54,747 nucleotides of DNA from Clostridia bacterium (GTDB lineage: Bacteria > Bacillota > Clostridia > Oscillospirales > Acutalibacteraceae). The translations under genes were made by a program, and so were the position numbers. The notes beneath the pieces are model-generated. The model worked only from the letters and a program-made list of their open reading frames with translations, searched no databases and had not been told where the DNA came from. Each line of letters starts with the position of its first letter. The stretch's first letter is position 1. The stretch is taken from positions 1 through 54,747 of the forward strand of contig JAFSGH010000045.1 in the NCBI GenBank assembly GCA_017440965.1, in the 5' to 3' direction. Below are positions 43,709 to 54,727 of this stretch, piece after piece.

Positions 43709-44761
43709 ATGGATCACAAGAATTCCTTTTCTGCAAGCTATGCAGCTGCAGGTGTAGATATCACTGCCGGTTACAAATCGGTTGAGCTTATGAAAAAGCA
43801 CGTAGCAAGAACCCGTAACGAGGGCTGTATTGACGAGGTAGGCGGCTTCGGCGGCTGCTTCGATCTCAGCTGTATCGCAGGTATGGAGCATCCCGTTACC
43901 GTTTCGGGAACTGACGGCTGCGGCACAAAGGTAAAATTAGCTATTCTTATGGATAAGCACGACACCATCGGCATTGATGCAGTTGCAATGTGCGTAAATG
44001 ACATCATCTGCGTAGGCGCAAAGCCCTTATTCTTCCTTGATTATATCGCCTGCGGCAAGAATGTTCCCGAAAAAATTGCCGAAATCGTCGGCGGTGTTGC
44101 AGAGGGCTGTGTTCAGTCAGGTGCCGCACTTATCGGCGGAGAAACGGCTGAGCATCCCGGACTTATGCCCGAGGAGGATTATGACCTCGCAGGCTTCGCA
44201 GTAGGTGTTGTAGACAAGCCTAAGATGATAGACAACAGCAAAATGGCTGCAGGAGATGTTGTTATCGCTCTTCCTTCAACGGGTATTCATTCCAACGGCT
44301 TCAGCCTCTGCCGTAAGGTATTTGATATCGACAACAACAATCCCGAGCTTTATGTTCCCAGAGAAGAGCTTGGCGGAAAGAGCATTGCCGAGGCACTTCT
44401 CGTTCCCACAAAGATTTATGTAAAGCCCGTTCTCGCACTTATCGAAAAGGTAAATGTTAAGGGCATTTCCCATATTACCGGCGGCGGCTTCTATGAAAAT
44501 ATACCGCGTTCTATCCCCGACGGTCTTTGCGCAAAGATCGACAAAGCCGCTGTAAAGGTGCTTCCCATCTTTGATGTAATTGCAAAATGGGGCAACATTC
44601 CCGAAAGAGATATGTATAACACATATAATATGGGTGTCGGCATGAGCATTGTTGTACCTGCTGATGAAGTTGAGACTTCCCTTTCGGTTCTCAAGGAAAA
44701 CGGCATCGACGCCTATGTTATCGGTGAGATCATCGAGGGCGAAGAGAAGGTGCTTTTATAA
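43709..44761 (+). CDS. purM: AIR synthetase PurM
   Basis: PurM (phosphoribosylformylglycinamidine cyclo-ligase) closes the imidazole ring to form AIR. It has 350 residues. GTDGCGTKVKLA near 70, AMCVNDI near 92, and the GGETAEHPGLM block near 145 are conserved. GISHITGGGFYENIPR near 253 completes the set. purN begins in its stop codon (TAATG). Confidence 0.95.
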   Translation: MDHKNSFSASYAAAGVDITAGYKSVELMKKHVARTRNEGCIDEVGGFGGCFDLSCIAGMEHPVTVSGTDGCGTKVKLAILMDKHDTIGIDAVAMCVNDIICVGAKPLFFLDYIACGKNVPEKIAEIVGGVAEGCVQSGAALIGGETAEHPGLMPEEDYDLAGFAVGVVDKPKMIDNSKMAAGDVVIALPSTGIHSNGFSLCRKVFDIDNNNPELYVPREELGGKSIAEALLVPTKIYVKPVLALIEKVNVKGISHITGGGFYENIPRSIPDGLCAKIDKAAVKVLPIFDVIAKWGNIPERDMYNTYNMGVGMSIVVPADEVETSLSVLKENGIDAYVIGEIIEGEEKVLL

Positions 44762-45387
44762 TGAGTAAGAGAATTGCAGTTCTTGTATCAGGAGGCGGAA
44801 CAAATCTTCAGGCTCTTATTGATGCAGAAAAAAGAGGAGAGCTCGGTAACGGTAAAATAACCTGCGTTATTTCATCAAAAAAGGATGCCTATGCCCTCCT
44901 GAGAGCAGAAGAAAACGGAATAAAAACAAGAACGCTCATAAGAAAGGACTATGCCGATATTTCTTCATACAGCATAGCAATGAGAGATATTCTTCTTGAA
45001 GAAAAAGCAGACTTAATAGTATATGCAGGCTTTATGACAATACTTGACGAAAATGTCTGTGATACCTTCAGAAATAAAATGATAAATGTGCATCCCGCAC
45101 TTATCCCCTCCTTCTGCGGCAAAGGCTATTACGGACTTCACGTTCACGAGGAGGCACTGAAAAAGGGTGTCAAGGTCTCAGGAGCTACGGTACATTTCGT
45201 AACGGCTGAATGCGATGCAGGTCCCATAATCCTCCAGAAGGCAGTTGAGGTTATGGAGGATGACACACCCGAAGCATTACAGAAAAGAATAATGGAGCAG
45301 GCAGAGTGGAAGATACTTCCGAAGGCCGTTCAGCTTTTCTGCGATGACAGAATTACAGTAGAAAACAATAAAACCTATATAAAATAA
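44761..45387 (+). CDS. purN: GAR transformylase PurN
   Basis: PurN formylates GAR using 10-formyl-THF (step 3). It has 208 residues. Catalytic Asn and His are in INVHPALIPSF near 114, and the catalytic Asp in AECDAGPI near 153. LVSGGGTNLQALIDA at the N terminus is typical. The active-site neighbour CGKGYYGLHVHE replaces the more common PGLDAHE form, a variant seen in some Clostridia. It starts within the purM stop. Confidence 0.95.
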   Translation: MSKRIAVLVSGGGTNLQALIDAEKRGELGNGKITCVISSKKDAYALLRAEENGIKTRTLIRKDYADISSYSIAMRDILLEEKADLIVYAGFMTILDENVCDTFRNKMINVHPALIPSFCGKGYYGLHVHEEALKKGVKVSGATVHFVTAECDAGPIILQKAVEVMEDDTPEALQKRIMEQAEWKILPKAVQLFCDDRITVENNKTYIK

Positions 45388-45402
45388 CGGAGGATCTTTC
45401 AA

Positions 45403-46119
45403 ATGGAAATAAAGACACTTGAAAATGAGCTTAATTCACTCCCTTATCACGGAAGAGGAATAATCATCGGAAAGAGCGCTGACGGCAAGAAGGCTGTTAC
45501 CGCATATTTTATTATGGGCAGAAGCGTCAACAGCCGTAACAGAGTTTTTGTTGCCGAAGGAGAGGCAATGAGAACAAAGGCATTTGACGAATCAAAAATG
45601 ACCGATCCCCATCTTATAATTTATTATCCCGTAAGAGTTTTAGGTAATAAAACCATCGTTACAAACGGTGATCAGACAGATACCATATATGAGCTTATGG
45701 ATAAGCAGATGACCTTTGAGCAGGCTCTTCGCACCCGTGAATTCGAGGATGATGCACCCAATTACACACCCCGTATTTCAGGAATCATTCACCACGAAAA
45801 GGGCGAGATGAACTTTGCTATGTCCATTCTCAAGTCAGCAGACGGAGACGGAAGCTCCTGTCAGAGATATACATTTGCTTATAATGATCCTCTTGCAGGT
45901 AAGGCAAAGTTTATCCATACATATAAATGTGACGGAAATCCCCTTCCCAGCTTTGAAGGAGAGCCCAAAACACTTGAGCTTCCCGACACAGACATTGACA
46001 CACTTACTGACATCATCTGGACAAACCTCAATGAGGACAACAAGGTATCTCTTTTCGTAAGATATATTGACCTTGTCAGCGGAGAGACAGAAACCAGAAT
46101 AGTAAATAAAAACGTATAA
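45403..46119 (+). CDS. IMP cyclohydrolase, PurO-like
   Basis: This 238-residue protein resembles PurO (PF07826), the archaeal IMP cyclohydrolase that closes FAICAR to IMP. Shared features are GRGIIIGKSADGKKAVTAYF, RSVNSRNRVF and TNGDQTDTIYE near 88. SGIIHHEKGEMNFAMSIL lies near 126. It sits immediately before AICAR transformylase, so together the two replace bifunctional PurH. The N-terminal domain of ordinary PurH (MGS-like fold) is absent from the window. Confidence in the family is good; catalytic activity is inferred. Confidence 0.85.
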   Translation: MEIKTLENELNSLPYHGRGIIIGKSADGKKAVTAYFIMGRSVNSRNRVFVAEGEAMRTKAFDESKMTDPHLIIYYPVRVLGNKTIVTNGDQTDTIYELMDKQMTFEQALRTREFEDDAPNYTPRISGIIHHEKGEMNFAMSILKSADGDGSSCQRYTFAYNDPLAGKAKFIHTYKCDGNPLPSFEGEPKTLELPDTDIDTLTDIIWTNLNEDNKVSLFVRYIDLVSGETETRIVNKNV

Positions 46120-46130
46120 GGAGATCTGAA

Positions 46131-47315
46131 ATGAAAGAGTTTGAACTTAAATACGGCTGCAACCCCAATCAGAAGCCTTCAAAAATTTTTATGGATAACG
46201 GAAACGACCTTCCTATTGAAATTTTAAGCGGCAGACCCGGATATATCAATTTCCTTGATGCCTTCAATTCCTGGCAGCTTGTAAAGGAGCTCAAGGAGGC
46301 AACCGGTCTTCCTGCGGTAACATCCTTCAAGCATGTAAGCCCCACATCCGCCGCTGTCGGAATAAAGCTTTCCGATACTCTCAAAAAGGCCTGCTTTGTT
46401 GATGATATTGAAGGCCTTGATGAAAGTCCCCTTGCCTGTGCATACGCAAGAGCAAGAGGCACAGACAGAATGTGCTCCTTCGGTGACTGGGTAGCTCTTT
46501 CCGATGTCTGCGATGTTACAACTGCTCTTCTTATAAAGAGAGAGGTTTCCGACGGTGTTATCGCTCCCGGCTATGAGCCCGAAGCACTTGAGATATTAAG
46601 ATCCAAGAGAAAGGGCAACTACAATATAGTAAAGATCGATCCCGACTATGTACCCGAGGAAATCGAAAGAAAGCATGTTTTCGGTATCACCTTCGAGCAG
46701 GGCAGAAACAATTATAAGATAGATGCATCTCTTCTTAATAATATCGTAACTGCAAATAAGGATATTCCCGAGGCAGCCGCAAGAGATCTTGTTATTTCTC
46801 TTATTACTCTTAAATATACACAGTCAAATTCCGTCTGCTATGCTTTTGACGGTCAGGCAATAGGTGTAGGTGCAGGTCAGCAGTCAAGAATTCACTGCAC
46901 ACGTCTTGCAGGCACGAAGGCCGACACATGGTTTTTGCGTCAGCACGAAAAGGTACTGAACCTCCCCTTCAAACCTGAGATCGGCAGACCTGACCGCGAT
47001 AACGTAATTGACGGCTATATCAATAAAAATGAAGAGGATGTCTGTGCAGACGGCAACTGGCAGAAATACTTTACCTCTCAGCCCGAGCCCTTTACCGAAG
47101 AAGAAATGAGAGCCTTCCTTGACTCCCGCGACGGTGTTGCTTTAGGCTCCGATGCCTTCTTCCCCTTCTCAGATAACATTGAAAGAGCAAAAAAGAGCGG
47201 TGTAAAGTATGTAGTACAGCCCGGTGGCTCCATCCGTGACGATCTTGTTATCGAATGTGCCGACAAATACGGTATGGCTATGGCATTCACCGGAATGCGT
47301 TTATTCCACCATTAA
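46131..47315 (+). CDS. AICAR transformylase (stand-alone)
   Basis: This 394-residue protein corresponds to the AICAR formyltransferase half of PurH (PF01808) without the IMP cyclohydrolase domain. It formylates AICAR with 10-formyl-THF (step 9). LKYGCNPNQKPS at the start, the catalytic Lys-His in SFKHVSPTSAAV near 66, and RARGTDRMCSFGDW near 107 are conserved. DGVIAPGYEPEA near 140 and NSVCYAFDGQAIGVGAGQQS near 238 complete the set. It is 12 bases after the PurO-like gene. Its substrate AICAR is the ribonucleotide (ZMP) sensed by the operon's riboswitch. Confidence 0.92.
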   Translation: MKEFELKYGCNPNQKPSKIFMDNGNDLPIEILSGRPGYINFLDAFNSWQLVKELKEATGLPAVTSFKHVSPTSAAVGIKLSDTLKKACFVDDIEGLDESPLACAYARARGTDRMCSFGDWVALSDVCDVTTALLIKREVSDGVIAPGYEPEALEILRSKRKGNYNIVKIDPDYVPEEIERKHVFGITFEQGRNNYKIDASLLNNIVTANKDIPEAAARDLVISLITLKYTQSNSVCYAFDGQAIGVGAGQQSRIHCTRLAGTKADTWFLRQHEKVLNLPFKPEIGRPDRDNVIDGYINKNEEDVCADGNWQKYFTSQPEPFTEEEMRAFLDSRDGVALGSDAFFPFSDNIERAKKSGVKYVVQPGGSIRDDLVIECADKYGMAMAFTGMRLFHH

Positions 47316-47331
47316 TTAACGGAGATCAAAA

Positions 47332-48594
47332 ATGAAAATAATGGTTGTAGGCGGTGGCGGAAGAGAACACGCCATCATAAAAAAAATCAAAGAGAATCCC
47401 GATGTGACCGAGATTTTTGCACTTCCCGGAAACGGCGGTATTGCAAAGGATGCTACCTGCATCAATATAGGAGCTACCGATATTAAGGCTATAGCTGAAT
47501 TTGCCAAGGAAAACGGCATCGATTATGCTGTTGTTGCTCCCGATGATCCTCTGGTGCTCGGCTGTGTTGACGAGCTTCAGGCACTGGGCATTCCATGCTT
47601 TGGTCCCAATGCTGCTGCGGCAATAATCGAGGGAAGCAAGGTATTTTCCAAAAACCTTATGAAAAAATACAATATCCCCACAGCAAAATATGAGGTCTTC
47701 AGCGATATGGAGAAGGCACTCGCCTATCTTGACACAGCTCCCATTCCCACAGTTATCAAGGCTGACGGACTTGCTCTCGGCAAGGGTGTTATCATTGCCT
47801 TTACTCTTGAAGAGGCAAAGGCAGCGGTAAGATCTATGATGCTTGATAAGGCATTCGGAAAAAGCGGTGACAATATAGTTATCGAGGAATTCCTTGAGGG
47901 TCCCGAGGTATCCGTGCTTGCCTTTACCGACGGAAAAACCGTTGCTCCTATGGTATCTTCTATGGATCACAAGAGAGCAGGCGACGGTGATACCGGTCTT
48001 AATACAGGCGGTATGGGCACAATTGCCCCCAATCCCTACTATACAGAGGATGTTGCAAAGAGATGCATGGAGGAGATATTCCTTCCCACCATCAAGGCCA
48101 TGAATAATGAAGGCAGAACCTTCAAGGGCTGTCTTTATTTCGGACTTATGATAACCAAGGACGGTCCTAAGGTCATCGAATATAACTGCCGCTTCGGTGA
48201 TCCCGAGACTCAGGTAGTGCTTCCCCTTCTTGAAAGCGACCTTCTCACAATAATGAAGGCTGTCACGGAAGAAAAGCTTTCCGAAACAGAGGTTAAATTC
48301 TCTGACAAAAGTGCCTGCTGTGTAATTACAGCATCAAAGGGCTACCCTTCAGCATATGAAAAAGGCTTCCCTATCACATTTACGGATGAAGCACTTGAGG
48401 CTACCTTTGTAGCAGGTGCTAAGCAGGAAAACGGAAGGCTTGTTACCTGGGGCGGTAGAGTTACAGGCACGACTGCTGTTGCTGATTCTCTTGAAGAAGC
48501 AATAAAGGAGGCTTACCGTCTTTCCGACGGTGTATGCTTTGAAGGTGCTTACCGCAGATCAGATATCGGCAAGAGAGCCCTTCAGGCTAAATGA
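47332..48594 (+). CDS. purD: GAR synthetase PurD
   Basis: PurD joins glycine to phosphoribosylamine (step 2) with ATP. It has 420 residues and an ATP-grasp fold. VVGGGGREHAI at the N terminus, IKADGLALGKGV near 143, and the DHKRAGDGDTGLNTGGMG block near 208 are conserved. YNCRFGDPETQ near 285 is the metal-binding end of the grasp. It directly follows AICAR transformylase. Confidence 0.96.
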   Translation: MKIMVVGGGGREHAIIKKIKENPDVTEIFALPGNGGIAKDATCINIGATDIKAIAEFAKENGIDYAVVAPDDPLVLGCVDELQALGIPCFGPNAAAAIIEGSKVFSKNLMKKYNIPTAKYEVFSDMEKALAYLDTAPIPTVIKADGLALGKGVIIAFTLEEAKAAVRSMMLDKAFGKSGDNIVIEEFLEGPEVSVLAFTDGKTVAPMVSSMDHKRAGDGDTGLNTGGMGTIAPNPYYTEDVAKRCMEEIFLPTIKAMNNEGRTFKGCLYFGLMITKDGPKVIEYNCRFGDPETQVVLPLLESDLLTIMKAVTEEKLSETEVKFSDKSACCVITASKGYPSAYEKGFPITFTDEALEATFVAGAKQENGRLVTWGGRVTGTTAVADSLEEAIKEAYRLSDGVCFEGAYRRSDIGKRALQAK

Positions 48595-48612
48595 TAATGG
48601 AGGAAGTAATTT

Positions 48613-51600
48613 ATGGTTTATCGTATATTTGTAGAAAAGAAGGCGGGACTTGATAACGAAGCAAAGGGACTTCTGGGTGAAGCAAAAAACCTGCTCGGTA
48701 TTGAAAGCTTAGAGGATATCCGTCTTTTTAACCGCTACGATGCAGAAAATATATCAGAGGAATTATTTGATTACGCTGTAAAAACTGTTTTCTCAGAGCC
48801 TCAGCTTGATAATGCTACCGACTCTGTTGAGATCGGTAATGCATATGTTTTTGCAGTTGAAGCTCTCCCCGGTCAGTTCGATCAGAGAGCAGACTCTGCG
48901 GCACAGTGTATTCAGATCATCTCTCAGGGCGAGCGTCCTCTTATCCGCACGGCAAAGGTATATGCACTTTTCGGAAATCTCAGCGAAAAGGATATCGAGG
49001 CCTTCAAGCATCACGTTATAAATGCAGTTGAAAGCCGTGAGGCAGCTCTCGAAAAGCCCGAAACACTCACTATAAACTATGCCGCTCCCGAAAAGGTCGA
49101 CACAGTAACAGGCTTTATCGCAATGGATGAAAAGGCTCTTTCCGAGCTTCTTGACGAAAAGGGACTTGCTATGGACCTTGACGATCTCAAGTTCCTGCAG
49201 GCATACTTCAGAGATACAGAGCGCAGAGATCCCACAATTACAGAGATCCGTGTTGTTGACACCTATTGGTCTGACCATTGCCGTCACACTACCTTCTCTA
49301 CACATATTGACAATGTCCGCATTGACGATCCCGCTGTTGCCGAGGCTTATAAGCGTTATCTTGCCGCAAGAACTGAGGTATACGGCGAGGAAAAGGCGGC
49401 AAAGCGCCCTCAGACTCTTATGGATATTGCCACCATCGGCACAAAAACTCTCAAAAAGCGCGGTCTTCTTCCCGAGCTTGACGAGAGTGAAGAGATCAAT
49501 GCCTGCTCAATTCATGTTACGGCTACCGTAAACGGTGAGGATCAGGACTGGCTTTTGATGTTCAAGAACGAAACTCACAACCATCCCACAGAAATTGAGC
49601 CCTTCGGCGGTGCAGCTACCTGTATCGGCGGATGTATCCGAGATCCTCTTTCAGGCCGTGCCTATGTTCATCAGGCTATGCGTGTAACAGGTGCAGGCGA
49701 CCCCAGAAAAACTATTGCAGAAACCCTATCGGGAAAGCTTCCTCAGAGAAAGATATGTCAGACAGCTGCGGCAGGCTATTCCTCCTACGGTAATCAGATA
49801 GGTCTTGCAACAGGACATGTTGCAGAGATATACCACGAGGGCTTTGTTGCAAAGCGTCTTGAGTGCGGTGCCGTTGTTGCCGCCGCTCCCGCTTATAATG
49901 TACGCCGTGAGCGTCCCGAGCCCGGTGACATAATCGTGCTTCTCGGCGGACGCACGGGCCGTGACGGTATCGGCGGTGCTACAGGCTCATCAAAGAGCCA
50001 TAATATGAAATCTCTTACCACTATGGCATCAGAGGTTCAGAAGGGTAACGCACCCGAGGAAAGAAAGATACAGAGACTTTTCAGAAATTCCGAGGTCACC
50101 CGTCTTATAAAGCGCTGTAATGACTTTGGTGCAGGCGGTGTATCCGTTGCTATCGGTGAGCTTGCTCCCGGTCTTCAGATCGACCTTGATGCAGTTCGTA
50201 AAAAGTATGAAGGTCTTGACGGCACGGAAATTGCTATTTCCGAATCTCAGGAGCGTATGGCTGTTGTCGTAGCCGCTGAGGATGCTGATAAATTTATAGA
50301 ATATGCCGAAAAGGAAAACCTTGAAGCCTACCGCGTTGCAGTCGTAACAAAGGAAGAGCGTATGGTTATGAAATGGAAGGGCAATGTAATTGCCGACCTC
50401 AGCCGCGAATTCCTTGACACAAACGGTGCTGTGAAACACGCCGATGTTGCTGTAACAAAGAAGGATCTTTCCGTTTTAAGTAAGGCTATATTCGGCTCAT
50501 TGAAGGAAATGGCTTCCGATCTTCGTACAGCAAGCAGAAGAGGTCTTGTTGAACGCTTTGACTCAACTATCGGTGCCGGCAGTATCACAATGCCCTACGG
50601 CGGAAAGCGTCAGCGTACACCCGCTCAGTCTATGGCTGCAGTATTACCCGTTCTTCCCGGTCAGGAAACAGATGCCGCAAGCGTATTCAGCTGGGGCTGT
50701 GATCCCGATCACCTTTCCGTTGATCCCTATACAGGTGCACACGCATCAATATATAATTCTGTGGCAAAGCTTGTTGCCGCAGGCTGCGATTACAAAAAAG
50801 CATATCTTACTCTTCAGGAGTTCTTTGAAAAGCTCAAGACAGAGCCCGAGCGTTGGGGCAAGCCCTTTGCCGCTCTCTTAGGTGCTCTTGATGCTCAGCT
50901 TGAATTAGGCGCTGCCGCAATCGGCGGTAAGGACTCAATGTCAGGAAGCTTCCTTGACAAGGATGTTCCTCCCACGCTTATCTCCTTTGCTATTGCTCCC
51001 ATTAAAAAGCAGGATGTTATCACTCCCGAATTCAAAAATGCAGGAGATCCCGTATATGTATTCGGCTCCAAGGATGAAAGCGCCGAAAGCCTTAAATCTA
51101 CCTGGGAAGCATTCCACGAGCTTTGCAGATCCGGCAAGGTAAAGGCATCCTGGGCAGTTGAACACGGCATTGCTGAAGCTGTTATGAATATGTCCTTCGG
51201 TAACAATATCGGCTTTACCGCTTCAAAGGATCTTAAGGAAAACTGGCATCTCGGTATGTGGGGCTTCATTGTTGCCGAGCTTACAGAGGATGTAGATATT
51301 CCCGGTGTAATGAAGATAGGTACTACATCTGAAGATGCAGTTATCGATCTTATAGGCGATAAGGCTGATATCGATGAGCTTTATAAACTGAACTGTGCTA
51401 CACTTGAGGATGTATATCCCACCAAGGCAAAAGCCGATAAGAGCGTAATTCCCACCTACTCCTATGAAGGAAAGTGCAGTGCTTCTCCCAAGAATAAGGT
51501 TGCCCGTCCCAAGGTGCTTATCCCCGTATTCCCCGGCACAAACTGCGAATACGATTCAGCAAGAGCAGTTGAAAAGGCAGGCGGCGAAGCAGAGATATTT

Positions 51601-52302
51601 GTAATCAGAAACCTTACCGCAGAGGATGTAGCAAAGAGCGTTGAAAGCTTCTCGGCAAAAGTCAGAGAAAGCCAGATAATCTTCATCCCCGGAGGCTTCT
51701 CAGGCGGTGACGAGCCCGACGGCTCAGCAAAGTTCATTACGGCATTTTTCCGTAATCCCAAGGTAAAGGAAGCTGTGACCGATCTTCTTGACAACCGTGA
51801 CGGTCTTATGTGCGGTATCTGTAACGGCTTCCAGGCTCTTATCAAGCTCGGTCTTGTTCCCTACGGAAAGATCATTGATACTGATGAAGCCTGCCCCACT
51901 CTTACCTTCAATAATATTAACCGTCATCAGAGCAGAATAGTTCACACCCGCATCGCATCCGTAAAATCTCCCTGGCTCAACCTTATGAATGTGGGCGATA
52001 TAGTTAATGTTCCTATTTCTCACGGTGAAGGTAAATTCCTTGCTTCTAAGGAGCTTATAGAAAAGCTGGCAGAAAACGGACAGATCGCAACTCAGTATGT
52101 TGATCTTGAAGGCAATGCAACAAGCGATATCGACTTTAACCCCAACGGCTCAATTTGTGCGGTTGAAGGTATCACCTCCCCCGACGGCAGAGTCTTCGGC
52201 AAGATGGGACATTCGGAAAGAATCGGCGACGGTCTTTATAAGAATGTACCCGGTGAATATGATATAAAGATGTTCAAGGCTGCAATCGAGTATTTTAAAT
52301 AA
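48613..52302 (+). CDS. purL: FGAM synthase PurL, single chain
   Basis: This enzyme converts FGAR to FGAM using glutamine and ATP (step 4). It has 1229 residues and is the one-chain form common in Clostridia, not the PurSQL type. An N-terminal PurS-like part precedes the linker with [13 protein letters not shown] near 217 and the two AIRS-type halves ([20 protein letters not shown] near 317). The C-terminal glutamine amidotransferase has [10 protein letters not shown] near 976, the catalytic Cys in GICNGFQA near 1073, and His-Glu in SHGEGKF near 1136. Unlike the PurF-like protein of this operon, its glutaminase site is intact. Confidence 0.96.
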   Translation: MVYRIFVEKKAGLDNEAKGLLGEAKNLLGIESLEDIRLFNRYDAENISEELFDYAVKTVFSEPQLDNATDSVEIGNAYVFAVEALPGQFDQRADSAAQCIQIISQGERPLIRTAKVYALFGNLSEKDIEAFKHHVINAVESREAALEKPETLTINYAAPEKVDTVTGFIAMDEKALSELLDEKGLAMDLDDLKFLQAYFRDTERRDPTITEIRVVDTYWSDHCRHTTFSTHIDNVRIDDPAVAEAYKRYLAARTEVYGEEKAAKRPQTLMDIATIGTKTLKKRGLLPELDESEEINACSIHVTATVNGEDQDWLLMFKNETHNHPTEIEPFGGAATCIGGCIRDPLSGRAYVHQAMRVTGAGDPRKTIAETLSGKLPQRKICQTAAAGYSSYGNQIGLATGHVAEIYHEGFVAKRLECGAVVAAAPAYNVRRERPEPGDIIVLLGGRTGRDGIGGATGSSKSHNMKSLTTMASEVQKGNAPEERKIQRLFRNSEVTRLIKRCNDFGAGGVSVAIGELAPGLQIDLDAVRKKYEGLDGTEIAISESQERMAVVVAAEDADKFIEYAEKENLEAYRVAVVTKEERMVMKWKGNVIADLSREFLDTNGAVKHADVAVTKKDLSVLSKAIFGSLKEMASDLRTASRRGLVERFDSTIGAGSITMPYGGKRQRTPAQSMAAVLPVLPGQETDAASVFSWGCDPDHLSVDPYTGAHASIYNSVAKLVAAGCDYKKAYLTLQEFFEKLKTEPERWGKPFAALLGALDAQLELGAAAIGGKDSMSGSFLDKDVPPTLISFAIAPIKKQDVITPEFKNAGDPVYVFGSKDESAESLKSTWEAFHELCRSGKVKASWAVEHGIAEAVMNMSFGNNIGFTASKDLKENWHLGMWGFIVAELTEDVDIPGVMKIGTTSEDAVIDLIGDKADIDELYKLNCATLEDVYPTKAKADKSVIPTYSYEGKCSASPKNKVARPKVLIPVFPGTNCEYDSARAVEKAGGEAEIFVIRNLTAEDVAKSVESFSAKVRESQIIFIPGGFSGGDEPDGSAKFITAFFRNPKVKEAVTDLLDNRDGLMCGICNGFQALIKLGLVPYGKIIDTDEACPTLTFNNINRHQSRIVHTRIASVKSPWLNLMNVGDIVNVPISHGEGKFLASKELIEKLAENGQIATQYVDLEGNATSDIDFNPNGSICAVEGITSPDGRVFGKMGHSERIGDGLYKNVPGEYDIKMFKAAIEYFK

Positions 52303-52355
52303 TTACAAGGAAAAGACATCCTTGCATTTTCCTACAAAATAAGGAGGAAATTATT

Positions 52356-54032
52356 ATGGAATATAAGTCAGATATAGAAATTGCCCAGAGCTGTAATATG
52401 CTTCACATAAGAGAGGTTGCGGCTGCTGCCGATGTTGACGAAAAATATATTGAGCAGTACGGCAATTATAAGGCAAAAATTGATCCTGCACTTATCAGAG
52501 AATCAGACAAAAAGGACGGTAAGCTCATTCTTGTTACCGCCATCACTCCCACTCCGGCAGGAGAAGGCAAAACAACCACTACAATAGGACTTGCAGACGG
52601 ACTTAAAAGAATCGGCAAGAATGTAACGGTTGCTCTTCGCGAGCCCTCCCTCGGCCCCGTTTTCGGTGTCAAGGGCGGTGCCGCAGGCGGCGGCTATGCT
52701 CAGGTCGTTCCTATGGAGGATATAAACCTTCACTTTACGGGAGATTTCCACGCAATAGGTGCGGCAAACAACCTTCTTGCCGCAATGCTTGATAACCACA
52801 TTCAGCAGGGCAATTCTCTCGGAATCGATGTAAGAAAGATCACCTGGAAGCGCTGTGTCGATATGAATGACAGACAGCTTCGCTTTATCGTTGACGGTAT
52901 GGGCGGCAAGGCAAACGGTGTCCCCAGAGAGGACGGCTTCGATATCACTGTTGCAAGTGAAATTATGGCAGTGCTGTGCCTTTCAAACTCAATTACAGAG
53001 CTTAAGGAAAAGCTTTCAAATATCATCGTCGGCTACACATATGACGATAAGCCCGTAACCTGCGGACAGCTTAATGCAGCAGGTGCAATGACTGCCCTTC
53101 TCAAGGATGCAATAAAGCCTAACCTTGTTCAGACTCTTGAAGGCACTCCCGCCTTTGTTCACGGCGGTCCCTTTGCAAATATTGCTCACGGCTGTAACTC
53201 AATTATGGCAACAAAGGTTGCTCTTAAGATGGGTGACTACACCGTAACAGAGGCAGGCTTCGGTGCTGACCTCGGTGCGGAAAAATTCCTCGACATCAAG
53301 TGCCGTATGGCAGGTCTTACCCCCGATGCGGTTGTAGTTGTTGCAACCGTAAGAGCGCTTAAGATGCACGGCGGTCTCCCCAAAACTGCACTTAATACAG
53401 AGGATCTCACTGCTCTCGAAAAGGGTATTCCAAATCTCTTAAGACACGTTTCCAATATCAAAAATGTTTACAAGCTCCCCTGCGTTGTTGCAGTTAACCG
53501 CTTCCCCACAGATACTGATAATGAAATTGATTTCATTATTGCAAAGTGCAAGGAGCTGGGTGTAAATACCGTGCTTTCAACCGTATGGGCAGAAGGCGGC
53601 AAGGGCGGAGAAGAGCTTGCTAAAGAGGTTGTTCGTCTTTGCGAAGAGGAGCAGGGTGATTTCACCTTCTCATATGATCTTGATATGAGCATCGAAGAAA
53701 AGATCAAAGCTATCGTAACAAAGGTTTACGGCGGTGACGGTATCAATATTTTACCCGCCGCAAAGAAGCAGATCGAACAGCTCACAGCTCTCGGCTTCGG
53801 AAATCTTCCCATCTGCGTTGCAAAAACACAGTATTCATTCTCTGACGATCCCACAAAGCTCGGTGCGCCCGAAGGCTTTACGGTAACTGTCAAGAATGTA
53901 AAAGTATCCGCAGGTGCAGGCTTCATCGTTGTTCTTACAGGTGACATCCTCACTATGCCCGGACTTCCGAAGGTCCCCGCAGCAGAAAAGATCGATGTTG
54001 ACGAAAACGGCAAAATAACAGGACTCTTTTAA
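52356..54032 (+). CDS. fhs: Formate-tetrahydrofolate ligase
   Basis: Fhs makes 10-formyl-THF from formate, THF and ATP. It has 558 residues, the usual length. The P-loop is [11 protein letters not shown] near 67-77. [18 protein letters not shown] near 97 and [18 protein letters not shown] near 127 are conserved. The product feeds PurN and AICAR transformylase of the same operon, so its place here makes metabolic sense. AAGGAGG precedes the ATG. A 53-base gap from purL has no strong hairpin, so it should be on the same transcript. Confidence 0.97.
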   Translation: MEYKSDIEIAQSCNMLHIREVAAAADVDEKYIEQYGNYKAKIDPALIRESDKKDGKLILVTAITPTPAGEGKTTTTIGLADGLKRIGKNVTVALREPSLGPVFGVKGGAAGGGYAQVVPMEDINLHFTGDFHAIGAANNLLAAMLDNHIQQGNSLGIDVRKITWKRCVDMNDRQLRFIVDGMGGKANGVPREDGFDITVASEIMAVLCLSNSITELKEKLSNIIVGYTYDDKPVTCGQLNAAGAMTALLKDAIKPNLVQTLEGTPAFVHGGPFANIAHGCNSIMATKVALKMGDYTVTEAGFGADLGAEKFLDIKCRMAGLTPDAVVVVATVRALKMHGGLPKTALNTEDLTALEKGIPNLLRHVSNIKNVYKLPCVVAVNRFPTDTDNEIDFIIAKCKELGVNTVLSTVWAEGGKGGEELAKEVVRLCEEEQGDFTFSYDLDMSIEEKIKAIVTKVYGGDGINILPAAKKQIEQLTALGFGNLPICVAKTQYSFSDDPTKLGAPEGFTVTVKNVKVSAGAGFIVVLTGDILTMPGLPKVPAAEKIDVDENGKITGLF

Positions 54033-54037
54033 TCAAA

Positions 54038-54072
54038 AAGGCTGAGCTCCTCCTGAGTTCAGCCTGATTTCT
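54038..54072 (+). terminator. Likely terminator of the purine operon
   Basis: An 11-bp stem with one G-T pair (AGGCTGAGCTC with GAGTTCAGCCT) and a 5-base loop is followed by a weak T-rich end. It lies a few bases after the fhs stop codon. The short U-tract lowers confidence. Confidence 0.65.
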
Positions 54073-54213
54073 TGCATAATATTTTCAACATATCCGGCGT
54101 AATGCCGCGGTAATTTTTTCAAATGATACCTCTCAGAAAAAGCGTAGCGCTTGTTACATAATAGCAAGTAAAAGTAAGCATAAATGCTATTTATCATAAG
54201 GAGATGCATAAAT

Positions 54214-54543
54214 ATGGCAAAGCTTGAAAGAAGACTCAGCGGTGATTTTAATCAGATCCTCCAAAAGATAGAAAACGGAATTCTCAGCGGCAGTGTGTCC
54301 GCCACACTTGAGGATTCATCATATTTTCGCAGCGGTGAAGCAAAATGTGCCGTAAGGGTATTTGAAAGATATTCATATTTCGGAGGAAACCGCGTCAGCC
54401 TCAGCGTTACTCTTTTTCAGGAAAGCCTCAATGCTCCCGTATATCTTTCCGCTATCACTGCAGGCGGCAGTCAGGCAATGTTCTTCAAGATGAATACCGT
54501 AGGTGAGGAAGCCTTCCTGCAAAAGCTTGATGAACTGCTGTAA
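54214..54543 (+). CDS. Small DUF6054-like protein
   Basis: This 109-residue cytoplasmic protein without signal peptide resembles DUF6054 proteins of Clostridia. Recognisable stretches are ERRLSGDFNQILQKIENGI near the start, SATLEDSS near 30, CAVRVFERYSYFGGNRVSLS near 45, and a C-terminal helix. The fold looks alpha plus beta. The open frame begins ten codons earlier, but the ATG at 54214 has AAGGAG ten bases ahead. It has no clear partner here. Function is not known. Confidence 0.7.
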   Translation: MAKLERRLSGDFNQILQKIENGILSGSVSATLEDSSYFRSGEAKCAVRVFERYSYFGGNRVSLSVTLFQESLNAPVYLSAITAGGSQAMFFKMNTVGEEAFLQKLDELL

Positions 54544-54615
54544 GCCGATCGCAACTGCATTTTCAGATAAATCCTTCTGATATTAATGCCTTTCAAAAAG
54601 AAGATTTTTTTTCCC

Positions 54616-54727
54616 TCTTCACGGAAAGTTGGGGAATCATATTACTCACTTTAATCATTTTGTGCTTCGCACTTGGGAACCCCCGGCGAGGGTTCCCAAC
54701 GAAAAACAGTCCACCGGACTGTTTTTC
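54616..54727. repeat. Hairpin array with 22-base box, right end
   Basis: A 22-base box (54616-54637) is the exact reverse complement of 116-137. It is followed by three hairpins: 54662-54665/54669-54672 (4 bp), 54673-54682/54690-54699 (10 bp) and 54701-54712/54716-54727 (12 bp, 3-base loop, with A-run and T-run ends). As at the left end, the box lies on the inner side and the hairpins point outward. No coding potential was seen. Confidence 0.7.
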
